Origin: Teichococcus vastitatis
Lineage (GTDB): Bacteria > Pseudomonadota > Alphaproteobacteria > Acetobacterales > Acetobacteraceae
Direction of reading: 5' to 3'
Length of the DNA stretch: 64,000 nt
Assembly: GCF_003604215.1 (NCBI RefSeq)
Contig: NZ_QXGS01000006.1
Span: forward strand, 1 to 64,000
Position numbers and translations under genes: made by a program
In this document: positions 7,479 to 16,089 of the stretch, one piece after another
How the letters are laid out: the number at the start of each line of letters is the position of its first letter
Position numbering within the stretch: the first letter of the stretch is position 1
Notes under the pieces: generated by a model
The model's input: only the letters and a program-made list of their open reading frames with translations
Told to the model about the DNA's origin: nothing
Databases searched by the model: none

Positions 7479-8320
7479 GGCGGCGCCTCCCGCGCATCGC
7501 CGGCCCGTTCCTCGCTGGTCCGGTCCTCGCTGGCCCGTTCCTCATCGGTGAGGCGGGCAAAGGCGTCGCGCAGGGTGCCGCCGCCGCCCTCGGCCAGGAT
7601 CTGCTCCGGCCCGCCGGCGGCGCGCACCCGGCCGGCATGCAGCACGATCAGGCGGGAGGCCGCGTCCACCTCGTCGATCAGATGCGTGGCCCACAGCACG
7701 GCGAGGCCCTCCTCCCGGCACAGCCGGCGCACATGATCGAGCAGAAAGGAGCGGCTGGCGGCATCGAGCCCCACCGTGGGCTCGTCCATCAGCAGCAGGC
7801 GCGGCCGGGTCATCAGGGCGCGCGCCATCTCCACCCGCCGCCGCTGGCCGCCCGACAGCCGGCGCACCGCCTCGCCGGCCCGCTCCAGCAGGCCGATCCG
7901 CGCCAGCTCCTCCTCGGCGCGGCGGCGCCCCTCGGCGCGGCTCATGCCGTGCAGCGCGGCGCTGTAGGCGAGGTTCTGCCGCAGGCTGAGATCGGGGTCG
8001 AGCGTCGGCTGCTGGAACACCACGCCGAGCTGCGCCAGCGCCACCCCCGGCTGCTGTCGCAGCGCGGCGCCGAAGATGCGGATGCTGCCCTGCCGCGCAT
8101 CGAACAGCCGCGTCACCAGGGCGAACAGCGTGCTCTTGCCGGCGCCATTGGGGCCGAGCAGCACGGTGAACTCGCCCGGCATGACGCGCAGCGACACGTC
8201 GTGCAGCACGCGGCGCGGGCCATAGGCGTGCGACAGGGCGCTGACCTCCAGCGCCGGCAGGGACGCGGCGCTGGCAGCCGGGCTGGCGGGGGTCAGGCTG
8301 CGCGGCGCCGCCGCCGTCAC
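7475..8320 (-). CDS. ABC transporter ATP-binding protein, PQQ alcohol dehydrogenase system
   Basis: A 281-residue ATPase. It has Walker A GPNGAGKST at 56-64, a Q-loop (VVFQQPTLD), signature LSGGQRRRVEMARAL, Walker B LLLMDEPTVGLD and the H-loop ATHLIDE. It belongs to the TIGR03864-like family associated with PQQ-dependent alcohol oxidation. The start is GTG at 8320, overlapping the propeller stop as GTGA; the long open frame upstream is a shadow of the two preceding genes. The first 22 residues are Ala/Ser/Pro-rich, and the C-terminal tail holds a three-unit acidic pentapeptide repeat (DNA 7504-7548) beyond the ATPase core. The stop overlaps the permease ATG by 4 nt. Confidence 0.92.
   Translation of the reverse strand: MTAAAPRSLTPASPAASAASLPALEVSALSHAYGPRRVLHDVSLRVMPGEFTVLLGPNGAGKSTLFALVTRLFDARQGSIRIFGAALRQQPGVALAQLGVVFQQPTLDPDLSLRQNLAYSAALHGMSRAEGRRRAEEELARIGLLERAGEAVRRLSGGQRRRVEMARALMTRPRLLLMDEPTVGLDAASRSFLLDHVRRLCREEGLAVLWATHLIDEVDAASRLIVLHAGRVRAAGGPEQILAEGGGGTLRDAFARLTDEERASEDRTSEERAGDAREAPP
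7504..7548. repeat. Three 15-bp tandem units in the ATPase C-terminal tail
   Basis: Units at 7504-7518, 7519-7533 and 7534-7548 share CCNGTCCTCGCTGG-like sequence. On the minus strand they encode repeated acidic pentapeptides of the kind S-E-E/D-R-A/T at the end of the ATPase. Confidence 0.75.
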
Positions 8321-9303
8321 CGCTTCACCACCACGCCCCAGGGCGCGCGGCCCACCGGCACCGAATGCGTGACGCGGTGCGTCGCGGTGTCGATCACCGA
8401 CATGTCGTTGCTGACGCCGTTGGTGGTGAAGACACGCTTTCCATCCGGCGACAGCGCCACGTTCCACACCCGCTGCCCGACCAGCAGGTAGCGCTGCACC
8501 TCCAGGCTGCGGGTATCCACCACCGCGACGCGGTTGGAGGGGCCGAGCGCCACATAGGCCAGGGCGCCATCGGCCGAGAACACCATGCCCACGGGCTGCA
8601 CCGCCTCGCGCGGGACGCCGGGGACGCTGAATTCCACCGTGCCGGTCACCGACTGCGCCTCGGCGTCGATCACGCTGACCGTGCCGCCGATCTCGGCCGA
8701 GACCCAGAAGCGCTTGCCATCCGCTTCCCACACCGCTGCGCGCGGCCGGGCGCCGACCAGGACGTTGGCGACGATCTCGCCGCTCCCGGTGTCGATCATG
8801 TGCGCCATGTTGGTGGTTTCGGAAGTGTTCACCAGGAACCGGCCATCCGGGCTCAGCCCCATGCCTTCCGGCTCGACGCCCACCGGGATCTCGGTCAGCA
8901 CGGCGCGCTGCTGCACGTCCACCACGGTGACGAGGTTGTCGTCCTCGTTGGCGACGTAGAGGCGCTTGCCGTCCGGGTGCAGCGCCAGCAGCTCCGGGTC
9001 GGAGCCGCTCGGGAGGTGGTGCACCACCCGCCAGGTGGCGAGGTCGAGCACGTCGATGCGGTCGCTGTCGCCGGCGCAGACATAGAGCTGCGTGCCGTCG
9101 CGCGACAGCACGATGCCGCGCGGCCGCTCGCCCACGGGAACGGTGTGGGTGATCTTCAGCGTCGCGCCGTCGATCACCGTGATGGTGTTGTCCTTTTCGT
9201 TGGACACCAGGATGGTTTCGGCGCGCGGCGGCTGCGCGATCAGCAGCGGCAGCAGCAGCGCGGCGACGCCGTAGGCGGCGCCCGGAATCAGCGGAATTGG
9301 CAT
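8317..9303 (-). CDS. YVTN-type beta-propeller protein, PQQ-dependent catabolism-associated
   Basis: A 328-residue secreted protein with a signal peptide ending near residue 28 (PPRAE). About seven repeated blades follow of the form VIDxATxxxxxxxxVGxxPxG, characteristic of the YVTN/lactonase-like repeat family linked to PQQ catabolism (TIGR03866-like). Family members sit next to the ABC genes, but their role (scaffold, PQQ or peptide binding) is unknown. The ATG at 9303 overlaps the 3' end of the binding-protein gene by 16 nt, and its stop forms GTGA with the ATPase start. Confidence 0.9.
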   Translation of the reverse strand: MPIPLIPGAAYGVAALLLPLLIAQPPRAETILVSNEKDNTITVIDGATLKITHTVPVGERPRGIVLSRDGTQLYVCAGDSDRIDVLDLATWRVVHHLPSGSDPELLALHPDGKRLYVANEDDNLVTVVDVQQRAVLTEIPVGVEPEGMGLSPDGRFLVNTSETTNMAHMIDTGSGEIVANVLVGARPRAAVWEADGKRFWVSAEIGGTVSVIDAEAQSVTGTVEFSVPGVPREAVQPVGMVFSADGALAYVALGPSNRVAVVDTRSLEVQRYLLVGQRVWNVALSPDGKRVFTTNGVSNDMSVIDTATHRVTHSVPVGRAPWGVVVKR

Positions 9304-10475
9304 CGTGTCTCCGGCTTGTCGGTTCCGAGGGTGTCGAGCTCCGAGAATTGGTGCTGGAAGCCCGGCTGCGGCGACACCGACACCAGGCTGCGGTCGCTGG
9401 CCAGCAGCACCGGCTGGCGCAGCTGCCCGTCCCAGTCGCGGAACGAGAGGGGCACGCCCTTGAAGCCGGCCAGCTCGAACCCCGCCGCGCGCATGCGCGC
9501 CGCCACCGCTTCCGGCTCGGTGCTGCGGGCACGGGTCGCGGCTTCGCCCACCGCGCGCAGCGCCAGCCAGGCGGCATGGTCGCGCGGCAGCATCCAGCGC
9601 TGCGTGCGGGCGCGGAAGCGGCGCTGCAGCTGGGTGGCGCCCCATTGCTCATGCGGGCGCGCCCAGCTGGTCGGCACCAGCCCCTGCGTGCCGGCCACGG
9701 GGCGTGGCTCGGCGGTGCGCCAGGCGACGTCGTCGCCCCAGTCGCCATTCTCGTCCGCCACCACCACCACGTCATGCGACGGCAGCCCCTGGGTGAAGCG
9801 CGCCACCTCGGCGGCGATGCCGTAATGGCCGGTATCGGTGCGGCGCGCCCCAGGGTCGAAGGTCCAGGGCTTCTCGGCGACGATGCGCAGCTGGAACTTG
9901 CGCGCGGTGCGGCGGATCGCTTCCGCGTAGAGCTTGTCGCCCTCCGCCGGGCCGCTGATCAGCAGGATGTTGCGCCAGCGCCGCGCCGCCAGGAACTGGC
10001 CGAGCGCATCGGCCTGCATGGCCCGCGACGGCAGCAGGTGCAGCACGTCGCGCCGGCAGGATTCGTTGCGCAGCGCATCATCCGGCGCGCGCACGTTCAG
10101 CAGCGTCAGCCCGGCCGCTTCCGGCAGGTCGGCCACCTCCAGCAGCTGCGCCGCCGGCAGGTCGGCCACCACCAGCCGGATGCCGCCGGCCTGCAGCTCG
10201 CGCAGCGCCGGCGCCACGCCCTCCGGGTCGGCGACCACCCGTTCCTCCAGCAGGAAGCGCTGGCCGGTGAAGCGGCCGGTGGTGTTGTTGTCGGCGGCGC
10301 CGAGACGCGCGCCCTGGATGCCTTCATCCTCCGGCGGCGGGTCGAGATAGGTGTTGGGCATGACGCGCGGGACGGACAATCCCAGATAGCCCACCGTCAG
10401 CACCGCCTCGGCCGCGATGGCCGGTGCGGCGGCGAGCAGCGCGAGCACCAGCGCCAATGCGCGGACTGCCGGCAA
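9288..10475 (-). CDS. ABC substrate-binding protein, PQQ-dependent alcohol dehydrogenase system (TTG start)
   Basis: A 395-residue type I periplasmic-binding-protein fold, with a signal peptide (LALVLALLAAAPAIAAEA) and a mature part beginning VLTVGYLG. It matches the TIGR03863-like family found with PQQ alcohol dehydrogenases. No ATG fits the signal peptide. TTG at 10475 is preceded 6 nt upstream by a perfect AGGGGAGGA, so TTG is the likely start. The open frame reaches back to 10610, but those residues look non-coding. It heads the minus-strand block and is divergent from the DUF3280-like gene. Confidence 0.85.
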   Translation of the reverse strand: MPAVRALALVLALLAAAPAIAAEAVLTVGYLGLSVPRVMPNTYLDPPPEDEGIQGARLGAADNNTTGRFTGQRFLLEERVVADPEGVAPALRELQAGGIRLVVADLPAAQLLEVADLPEAAGLTLLNVRAPDDALRNESCRRDVLHLLPSRAMQADALGQFLAARRWRNILLISGPAEGDKLYAEAIRRTARKFQLRIVAEKPWTFDPGARRTDTGHYGIAAEVARFTQGLPSHDVVVVADENGDWGDDVAWRTAEPRPVAGTQGLVPTSWARPHEQWGATQLQRRFRARTQRWMLPRDHAAWLALRAVGEAATRARSTEPEAVAARMRAAGFELAGFKGVPLSFRDWDGQLRQPVLLASDRSLVSVSPQPGFQHQFSELDTLGTDKPETRCQFR

Positions 10476-10596
10476 GCCAGATCCTCCCCTGCATTTTTCC
10501 CCATAAACGGCGCGGTGGCGCCGCCCGGGCTTTGTCAGCAGTCTTGCGCGCATCGCTGCCCACATCAATGCTTGGTTGGTGCAGGGGACCCAAACA
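10476..10596. promoter_or_regulatory. Divergent promoter region of the PQQ-associated ABC operon and the DUF3280 gene
   Basis: 121 nt between divergent starts, with AGGGGAGGA serving the minus-strand gene and GCAGGGGA near 10581 serving the plus-strand gene. No clear operator was seen. Confidence 0.4.
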
Positions 10597-11076
10597 ATGC
10601 GCCGATCCATCGTGCTGATGCTGGTTCTGCTGGCCCTGCGGGGCCAGGCCTGGTCCGCCGAGCCGCCGCGCCTCGCGGTGTTTCCGCTGGAACTCTACGA
10701 CACCTCCGGCCAGCCGCCGCAGCCGGAACAGGAAGCGCGGCTCGGGCGCCTGACGGCGGAGCTGCGCGACGCGCTGGCCGCCTCCGGCCGCTACCGGGTG
10801 CTGCAGCCGGATTCGCCCTCGGGCGCGGCGCTGCGCAACTGCAATGGCTGCGAGCTGCCGGAGGCAGCGCGGCTGGAGGCGGAGCTGACCCTGACCGGGC
10901 TGGTGCAGAAGGTCAGCAACCTGATCCTGAACCTGACGCTGACGCTGCGCGAGGCACCCTCGGGCGCGGTGCGCGGCAGCTGGACCGCGGAGTTCCGCGG
11001 CAACACCGACGAGAGCTGGCAGCACGCGCTGCGCTGGCTGCTGCGCAACCGCGTGCTGGCGCCGCCGCCGCCGTGA
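10597..11076 (+). CDS. Secreted DUF3280-like protein
   Basis: A 159-residue protein with a signal peptide (1-20, ending WSAE), followed by PRLAVFPLELYDTSG, a DUF2380/DUF3280-type start. A CNGC pair around residue 86 suggests a disulfide. A beta-rich middle (ltltglvqkvsnlilnltlt) precedes the ESWQHALRWLLRN end. Members of this family are often found in quinoprotein alcohol dehydrogenase clusters; the biochemical function is unknown. ATG 10597 is preferred because GCAGGGGA lies upstream and the signal peptide starts there. It converges with the SoxYZ-like gene, 6 nt away. Confidence 0.8.
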   Translation: MRRSIVLMLVLLALRGQAWSAEPPRLAVFPLELYDTSGQPPQPEQEARLGRLTAELRDALAASGRYRVLQPDSPSGAALRNCNGCELPEAARLEAELTLTGLVQKVSNLILNLTLTLREAPSGAVRGSWTAEFRGNTDESWQHALRWLLRNRVLAPPPP

Positions 11077-11082
11077 CGATCC

Positions 11083-11901
11083 TCAGCCGGCCGGCTGCAG
11101 CGTCCAGCGGCCGGTGAAGCGGCGTTCCTTGTTGTCCTCGGCTTCCAGCAGCAACTCTCCGCCCGGCTCCCCGGCCAAGTGGAAGCCGAAGGTCGGATTC
11201 TCGGCGATGGAGATGTCGCCCTCCACTTCCAGCACCGGCTGGCCGCGATAGGAGATGCGGAACTGCCGCACGAACTCGGCCGGGATGGAGAGCCGTGTCA
11301 CCTGGTCGATCTGCAATCCGGAGGTGTTGGGATGGCTCAGCGCCACCTCCGCCGGCACGGGGCGGTCCGCGGCGGGGGCGCCTTCCGGCAGCACCAGCCG
11401 GGCCCGGCCCATGCGCTCGCGCGCCGCGCGCAGGTCGCTGCTCATCGGCGCCGAGCAGCCGCCCGCCGCCTTGATGAAGCGCCGCGTCATCAGCAGGCGG
11501 CCATCGGCGGCCTCGGCCACGGCGTGCAGGAAAGTGTAGGCATCGACGCGGATGCGGGTGCTGACATGGCGCAGCGGCACCGCCGCGCCGGGCCGGAACA
11601 CGGCGGCCAGTGGCGAAGGATTCTCGTCGATGATCAGGCTGAGGCTGCGCAGCCCGGCGGCGAGCTCCGGCGCCAGGGCAATGGACACCGGCACGGCGGC
11701 GGCGTCCAGCGCGCGCGGCGGCGCGGTGATCGCCAGGGCGTCGCCCGCATCCTCCATCGGGCGGTCGCCGAACACCAGGCCGCGCAGGTCGGCCCATCGT
11801 TCGGCGCGGCGCGGCTCCTCCTGCGCGAGGGCCGGCAGGGCCGGCGCCAGGGCGGCGGCGGCGCCGAGCGCCAGCAAGGGACGGCGGGACAGGCGGGGCA
11901 T
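11083..11901 (-). CDS. Quinoprotein dehydrogenase-associated SoxYZ-like carrier protein
   Basis: A 272-residue secreted fusion of a SoxY-like domain (about 35-165) and a SoxZ-like domain (about 180-272), matching TIGR04557. The SoxY swinging-arm motif is seen internally as GGCSAPMSSD with Cys149, rather than at the free C-terminus as in true SoxY. The N-terminus (RRPLLALGAAAAL) looks like a Tat or Sec signal. True SoxYZ carries sulfur intermediates on this cysteine; in quinoprotein clusters the cargo is unknown. The start at 11901 has GGGAG 8 nt upstream. It lies 5 nt after the metallohydrolase gene, in one operon with it. Confidence 0.9.
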   Translation of the reverse strand: MPRLSRRPLLALGAAAALAPALPALAQEEPRRAERWADLRGLVFGDRPMEDAGDALAITAPPRALDAAAVPVSIALAPELAAGLRSLSLIIDENPSPLAAVFRPGAAVPLRHVSTRIRVDAYTFLHAVAEAADGRLLMTRRFIKAAGGCSAPMSSDLRAARERMGRARLVLPEGAPAADRPVPAEVALSHPNTSGLQIDQVTRLSIPAEFVRQFRISYRGQPVLEVEGDISIAENPTFGFHLAGEPGGELLLEAEDNKERRFTGRWTLQPAG

Positions 11902-11906
11902 CGGCG

Positions 11907-12896
11907 TCACTCCCATTCCAGTTGGCGATAGGCGGCGGATACGTTGCGGCCATGGTGCAGCTCCCGCAGCCTCCAGCGGGCCGCCTGCGTCACGGCGACG
12001 CGGCCCGGGGCCTCGGCCAGGCCGGTGCCAGCACGGATGGCACGCCGGGTGTCGTCGCGCAGCGCCGCGAGGTAGTCGCGCTCCGGCTCCGCCGCTCCGG
12101 GCCAGGGCACGACCGGGGGGCCGTGGCCGGGCACGGCCTGCCGCGCCGCATCGCTGCGCAGGCCCTCCAGCACGCGCAGCCAGCCGCCCAGGTCGCCGTC
12201 CAGCGTCGGGATGTGGTCGACGAACAACAGGTCGGCCAGCCACAGCGTGCCGGTGGCGTGGTCCAGCAATGTCAGGTCGTTGTCGGTGTGCGCCGGCGGG
12301 TGCGCCCGCAACAGCAACACGCGGCCGCCGAGGTCCAGCTCGGCCGTGTTCTGCACCAGCCGCGTCGGCGCCAGGGGCGCGCTTCCCTCCGCCGCCGGGC
12401 CGATCTGGTCGCGCAGCGCCGCGGCGTAGAAGGCGCCGCGCTGCGCCAGCGCCTCGGGCAGCCGGGCATGGCCGATCACCTCGGGGCGGAGGTCGGCGAA
12501 GGCCGCCGCGCCCATCACGTGGTCGGGGTGCATGTGGGTCAGCACCAGGTGGCGGACCGGCGGCAGGTTGCGCGCTTCGATTGCCCGGCGCAGGTGGCGG
12601 CCATGCGGCAGGCTGCCGCCCGGGTCGATCACCGCGGTGGCGTCGCGGCCGGCGATGAAGCCGGTGTTGGCGATGGCGTTCAGATTGGCGGGGGAGGCTT
12701 CCTCGATGCGGCCCGGCAGGACCCAGAGGCCGGGCGCCACCTCGACGCAGCCATCCGCCTCCTCCGCGTCCGGGGCGCGGGCGCCGGGCGCCAGGGCCGC
12801 GCCAACGAGGCCGAGCAGAACCCCGCGCCGGTGCGGCAGCGCGCGAAGCAGGCCGCCGGAGCCGCCGGCGGCGGTGCACAGCATCGGGCGGTCCAT
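11907..12896 (-). CDS. Quinoprotein relay system zinc metallohydrolase (SoxH-related)
   Basis: A 329-residue metallo-beta-lactamase-fold protein. The zinc motif HMHPDH is at 121-126, with further ligand candidates in the AHTDND and PGHGP segments. The N-terminus has RRGVLLGLVGAAL, a likely Tat-type signal. It matches the SoxH-related metallohydrolases (TIGR04559-like) that accompany the SoxYZ-like carrier and quinoprotein dehydrogenases, and may release a group from the carrier cysteine. The ATG at 12896 follows GGGAAGGAAAC by about 7 nt; the upstream in-frame ATG at 12965 overlaps no gene but lacks support. It is the first gene of this two-gene operon. Confidence 0.88.
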   Translation of the reverse strand: MDRPMLCTAAGGSGGLLRALPHRRGVLLGLVGAALAPGARAPDAEEADGCVEVAPGLWVLPGRIEEASPANLNAIANTGFIAGRDATAVIDPGGSLPHGRHLRRAIEARNLPPVRHLVLTHMHPDHVMGAAAFADLRPEVIGHARLPEALAQRGAFYAAALRDQIGPAAEGSAPLAPTRLVQNTAELDLGGRVLLLRAHPPAHTDNDLTLLDHATGTLWLADLLFVDHIPTLDGDLGGWLRVLEGLRSDAARQAVPGHGPPVVPWPGAAEPERDYLAALRDDTRRAIRAGTGLAEAPGRVAVTQAARWRLRELHHGRNVSAAYRQLEWE

Positions 12897-12965
12897 GCCG
12901 TTTCCTTCCCGCCGGGATCGTTGGCCCGGCAGGATGAAGCTTGGGCCGACCCCGGCGGAAGTCAA

Positions 12966-14591
12966 TCAGGCGGATTGCAGGGCGGCGCTGCGCGCATCCT
13001 CGCGGATCAGCGCGGCGGCGCGCTCGGCCAGCATGATCACCGCCGGCTGGATGTTGCCCGATGGCACCAGCGGAAAGGCCGAGGCATCGGCCACCCGCAG
13101 CCCGTCGAGGCCGCGCAGCCGCAGCCGCGGGTCCAGCACCGCCGCGTCGTCGCTGCCCATGCGGCAGGTGCCGCAGGGATGGTAGACGGTGGTGGCGGCG
13201 GCGCGGAGATAGCCCAGCAGCGCCGCGTCATCCTCCACCTCGCGCAGCGGCGCGGTTTCCAGCTCCACCAGGTCGGCGAAGGGTGCGGTGCGGCCGATGC
13301 GCCGCCCGAGCCGCGCCGCCTCCAGCATCACCCGCTGATCCCCCGGCGCATTGAGGTAGTTGGCGTGGATCACCGGCTTGTCGGCCGGATCGGGGCCGCG
13401 CAGCCGGATCTCGCCGCGGCTGTCCGGGCGGCACTGGCCGAAATTCAGCATCATTCCCGGCTCCGGCGTCAGCACGTAGCCGACCGAGGCCAGGGCGAAG
13501 TTGATGAACTGGAACTGAACCTCCGCCTCCTCGGCGCCCGGGGTGACGCGGGCGAACAGCGTCGCCTCGGTGGCGCCGACTGCCAGCGGCCCGGCGCGGT
13601 GCCAGGCATAGCCGCAGACGGCACGCGCCAGGGCCCAGCGGCTGGCCATCATCTCGTTTACCGTGCCGGCGGCGCGGGTGCGAAAGCTCAGGCGGGCGAT
13701 CAGGTGGTCCTGCAGGTTGCGCCCGACGCCGGGCAGGGCATGCGCCACCGGCACCCCGGCGGCCTGCAGATCGCCGCCATCGCCGATGCCCGACAGCATC
13801 AGCAGCTTCGGCGTGGCGATGGCGCCGGCGCACAGCACCACCTCGGCGCCGGCGTGGAATTCCTCGTCCGCGCCGCGGCCCTCCCGGCGCGCGACCACGC
13901 CCACGGCCCGGCCGTCGCGCAGCAGCAGGCGCCGCACCTCCACCCCGGTGAGCACCCGCAGGTTCGGCCGCCGCCGCGCCGGATGCAGATAGGCGCGCGC
14001 CGTGCTGTAGCGGCGCCCGCCGCGCACATTCATCTGGATCGGCATCACGCCGTCGATGGGGCCGTCATTCATGTCCCGGTTGCGCGGATATCCCAGCGCC
14101 TCGCAGGCGGCGATAAAGGCGGCGGCGCCGGGCGACAGGCGGCGCACGGGGGAAACGGGCAGGGGGCCGCCCCGCCCGCGCGTTTCGCCGGCCTCGCCGG
14201 ACCAATCCTCCAGGCGCCGGAAAAAGGGCAGCACCTCCTCGTAGGACCAGCCGCGTGCCCCGGCCTGCGCCCAGCGGTCATAGTCGCGCGGCGAGCCGCG
14301 CAGGAACACCAGCCCGTTGACCGAGCCGGAGCCGCCCAGCACCCGCCCGCGCGGCCAGCGGATGCTGCGGCCATCGAGGTTGGGCTCGGCCTCGGTGGCG
14401 AAACCCCAGTCGTAGCGGCCGCTGGCGAAGAGCCGCGCATAGCCGGCCGGCACGTGGATCCAGATGTCCCGGTCGCCCGGCCCGGCCTCCAGCAGCAGCA
14501 CCCGGTTGCGCGGGTCTTCCGACAGCCGTGCCGCCACCACGCAGCCGGCGCTGCCGCCGCCAACCACGATGTAATCCGCCGTCTCGTTCAC
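12966..14591 (-). CDS. GMC-family FAD-dependent alcohol oxidoreductase (choline-dehydrogenase-like)
   Basis: A 541-residue flavoprotein. The FAD-binding GGGSAGC lies near the N-terminus, with RWPRGRVLGGSGSVNG and a YHPCGTCRMG segment holding the catalytic histidine; the closing motif SGNIQPAVIMLAERAA gives the second active-site residue (Asn in place of His). No signal peptide is present, so it is cytoplasmic. It oxidises a primary or secondary alcohol to a carbonyl. The start is GTG at 14591, with GAGG about 9 nt upstream; the frame is open further but overlaps the SDR gene. It is the last gene of the long minus-strand operon, 11 nt after the SDR. Confidence 0.9.
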   Translation of the reverse strand: MNETADYIVVGGGSAGCVVAARLSEDPRNRVLLLEAGPGDRDIWIHVPAGYARLFASGRYDWGFATEAEPNLDGRSIRWPRGRVLGGSGSVNGLVFLRGSPRDYDRWAQAGARGWSYEEVLPFFRRLEDWSGEAGETRGRGGPLPVSPVRRLSPGAAAFIAACEALGYPRNRDMNDGPIDGVMPIQMNVRGGRRYSTARAYLHPARRRPNLRVLTGVEVRRLLLRDGRAVGVVARREGRGADEEFHAGAEVVLCAGAIATPKLLMLSGIGDGGDLQAAGVPVAHALPGVGRNLQDHLIARLSFRTRAAGTVNEMMASRWALARAVCGYAWHRAGPLAVGATEATLFARVTPGAEEAEVQFQFINFALASVGYVLTPEPGMMLNFGQCRPDSRGEIRLRGPDPADKPVIHANYLNAPGDQRVMLEAARLGRRIGRTAPFADLVELETAPLREVEDDAALLGYLRAAATTVYHPCGTCRMGSDDAAVLDPRLRLRGLDGLRVADASAFPLVPSGNIQPAVIMLAERAAALIREDARSAALQSA

Positions 14592-14602
14592 GCTGCTTCG
14601 CC

Positions 14603-15388
14603 TCAGGTCATCATCATGCCGCCGGCGACATCCACCACCTGCCCGGTGACGAAGGATGCCTCGTCGGAGGCGAGGTAGAGGGCGAGGTCCGCCACTTCCT
14701 CCGGGCGGCCCAGGCGGCGCAGCGGCGTCGCCTGCACCTGGCCGCGGTTCACCTCCTCCGACACGGTGCGGATCAGCGGCGTGTCGATGCGGCCCGGCGC
14801 GATGGCGTTGACGCGGATGCCATGGGGGCCGAGCTCGCCCGCCAGGTGCTTGGTCAGCCCGATCAGCGCCGCCTTGGTGGCCGCGTAATGCGCGCCCACC
14901 ACGGTCGAATAGGTGCGCCCCGCCACGGAGGACATGTTGACGATGTTGCCGCGCCCCGCCGCGCGCATGGCGGGCGTCAGCAGGCGGATGGCGTTGAAGC
15001 AGCCATTGAGGTTGACGGCGACGACGCGGTTCCATTCCTCCGGCGCCATCTCCCACGCCTCATGCGCGCGGCCGTCATGCTTGGGCGAGATGCCGGCATT
15101 GTTGACCAGCGTGTCGAAGGCATGGCCCAGTGCCGCCTGCAGCGCGCCCACCGCCGCCGAGAGCGAGGCGTAGTCCGCCACGTCGGCGGCGGCGGCGCTG
15201 GCGCTGCCGCCATTCTGCCGGATCGCCGTGGCCACGGCCTCGGCGCGGCCGGGCACCGCGTCCAGCACCCCCACCGCCGCGCCGCGGCGGCCGAAGGCGG
15301 CGGCGATGGCGGCGCCGATGCCCTGGCCGGCGCCGGTGACCAGCACGGTGCGGCCGGCATGGCTGGGGCGGGTCGCGAGATCCTGCAT
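14603..15388 (-). CDS. Short-chain dehydrogenase/reductase
   Basis: A 261-residue classical SDR: TGAGQGIG nucleotide motif near residue 20, NNAG at the central strand, catalytic Ser in NMSSVAG, YAATK for Tyr and Lys, and a PGRIDT-GQVVDVAGG C-terminus typical of 3-oxoacyl-ACP-reductase or glucose-dehydrogenase-like enzymes. The ATG at 15388 has GGGAG 8 nt upstream; a longer frame to 15430 overlaps livF and is not preferred. It probably oxidises a hydroxy intermediate made from the compound imported by the neighbouring ABC transporter, acting with the GMC oxidoreductase. Confidence 0.9.
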   Translation of the reverse strand: MQDLATRPSHAGRTVLVTGAGQGIGAAIAAAFGRRGAAVGVLDAVPGRAEAVATAIRQNGGSASAAAADVADYASLSAAVGALQAALGHAFDTLVNNAGISPKHDGRAHEAWEMAPEEWNRVVAVNLNGCFNAIRLLTPAMRAAGRGNIVNMSSVAGRTYSTVVGAHYAATKAALIGLTKHLAGELGPHGIRVNAIAPGRIDTPLIRTVSEEVNRGQVQATPLRRLGRPEEVADLALYLASDEASFVTGQVVDVAGGMMMT

Positions 15389-15401
15389 CGGCACGGCTCC
15401 C

Positions 15402-16089
15402 TCAGATTCCAAGATAGGCGCGGCGCACATGGTCGTCGCGCAACAGGGCGGCGCCGCTGTCGCTCATGGCGATGGCGCCATTCTCCAGCACATAGCCGCG
15501 ATCGGCGATGGACAGGGTGCGGAACACGTTCTGCTCCACCAGCAGCACGGTGACGCCGGTGCGCACGATCTGCTCCACCACGTCAAAGACCTGGCTGACG
15601 ATGATCGGCGCCAGGCCCAGCGAAGGCTCGTCGAACATCAGCAGCTTCGGCCGCGCCATCATGCCGCGGGCGATGGCGACCATCTGCTGTTCGCCGCCCG
15701 ACAGGGACCCGGCATGCTGTTCCAGCTTTTCCCGGACGCGCGGAAACAGGTCCAGCACCTCGTCCAGGGTCTGCGCCATGCGGGCGCGGGCGTGCGGGGT
15801 GTAGGCCCCCATGCGGAGGTTGTCGCGCACGCTCATGAAGGGAAACAGCTGCCGCCCCTCGGGGATCAGGGTGATGCCGCGCGCCACCACCTCATGCGGC
15901 GACAGCCGGCCGATCTCCTCGCCCTCGAAGGTGATGCGCCCGGCGGTCGGGCGCACCAGCCCGACGATCGTGCGCAGCGTGGTGGTCTTGCCCGCGCCAT
16001 TGGCGCCGACCACGGTGACGACCTCGCCGGCGCGCACCTCGACGTTGATGCCGTGCAGGATGGTGGTGCGGCCATAGCCGGCCTGGACA

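Noticed and set aside
8321-9775. Upstream extension of the PQQ-associated ATPase frame
   Set aside because: The frame is open but overlaps the propeller and binding-protein genes and shows no homology; GTG at 8320 with GTGA coupling is the better start.
11922-14678. 918-codon plus-strand open frame opposite the metallohydrolase and GMC oxidoreductase
   Set aside because: No domain, no ribosome site and low-complexity sequence; the opposite strand carries intact enzymes with catalytic motifs.
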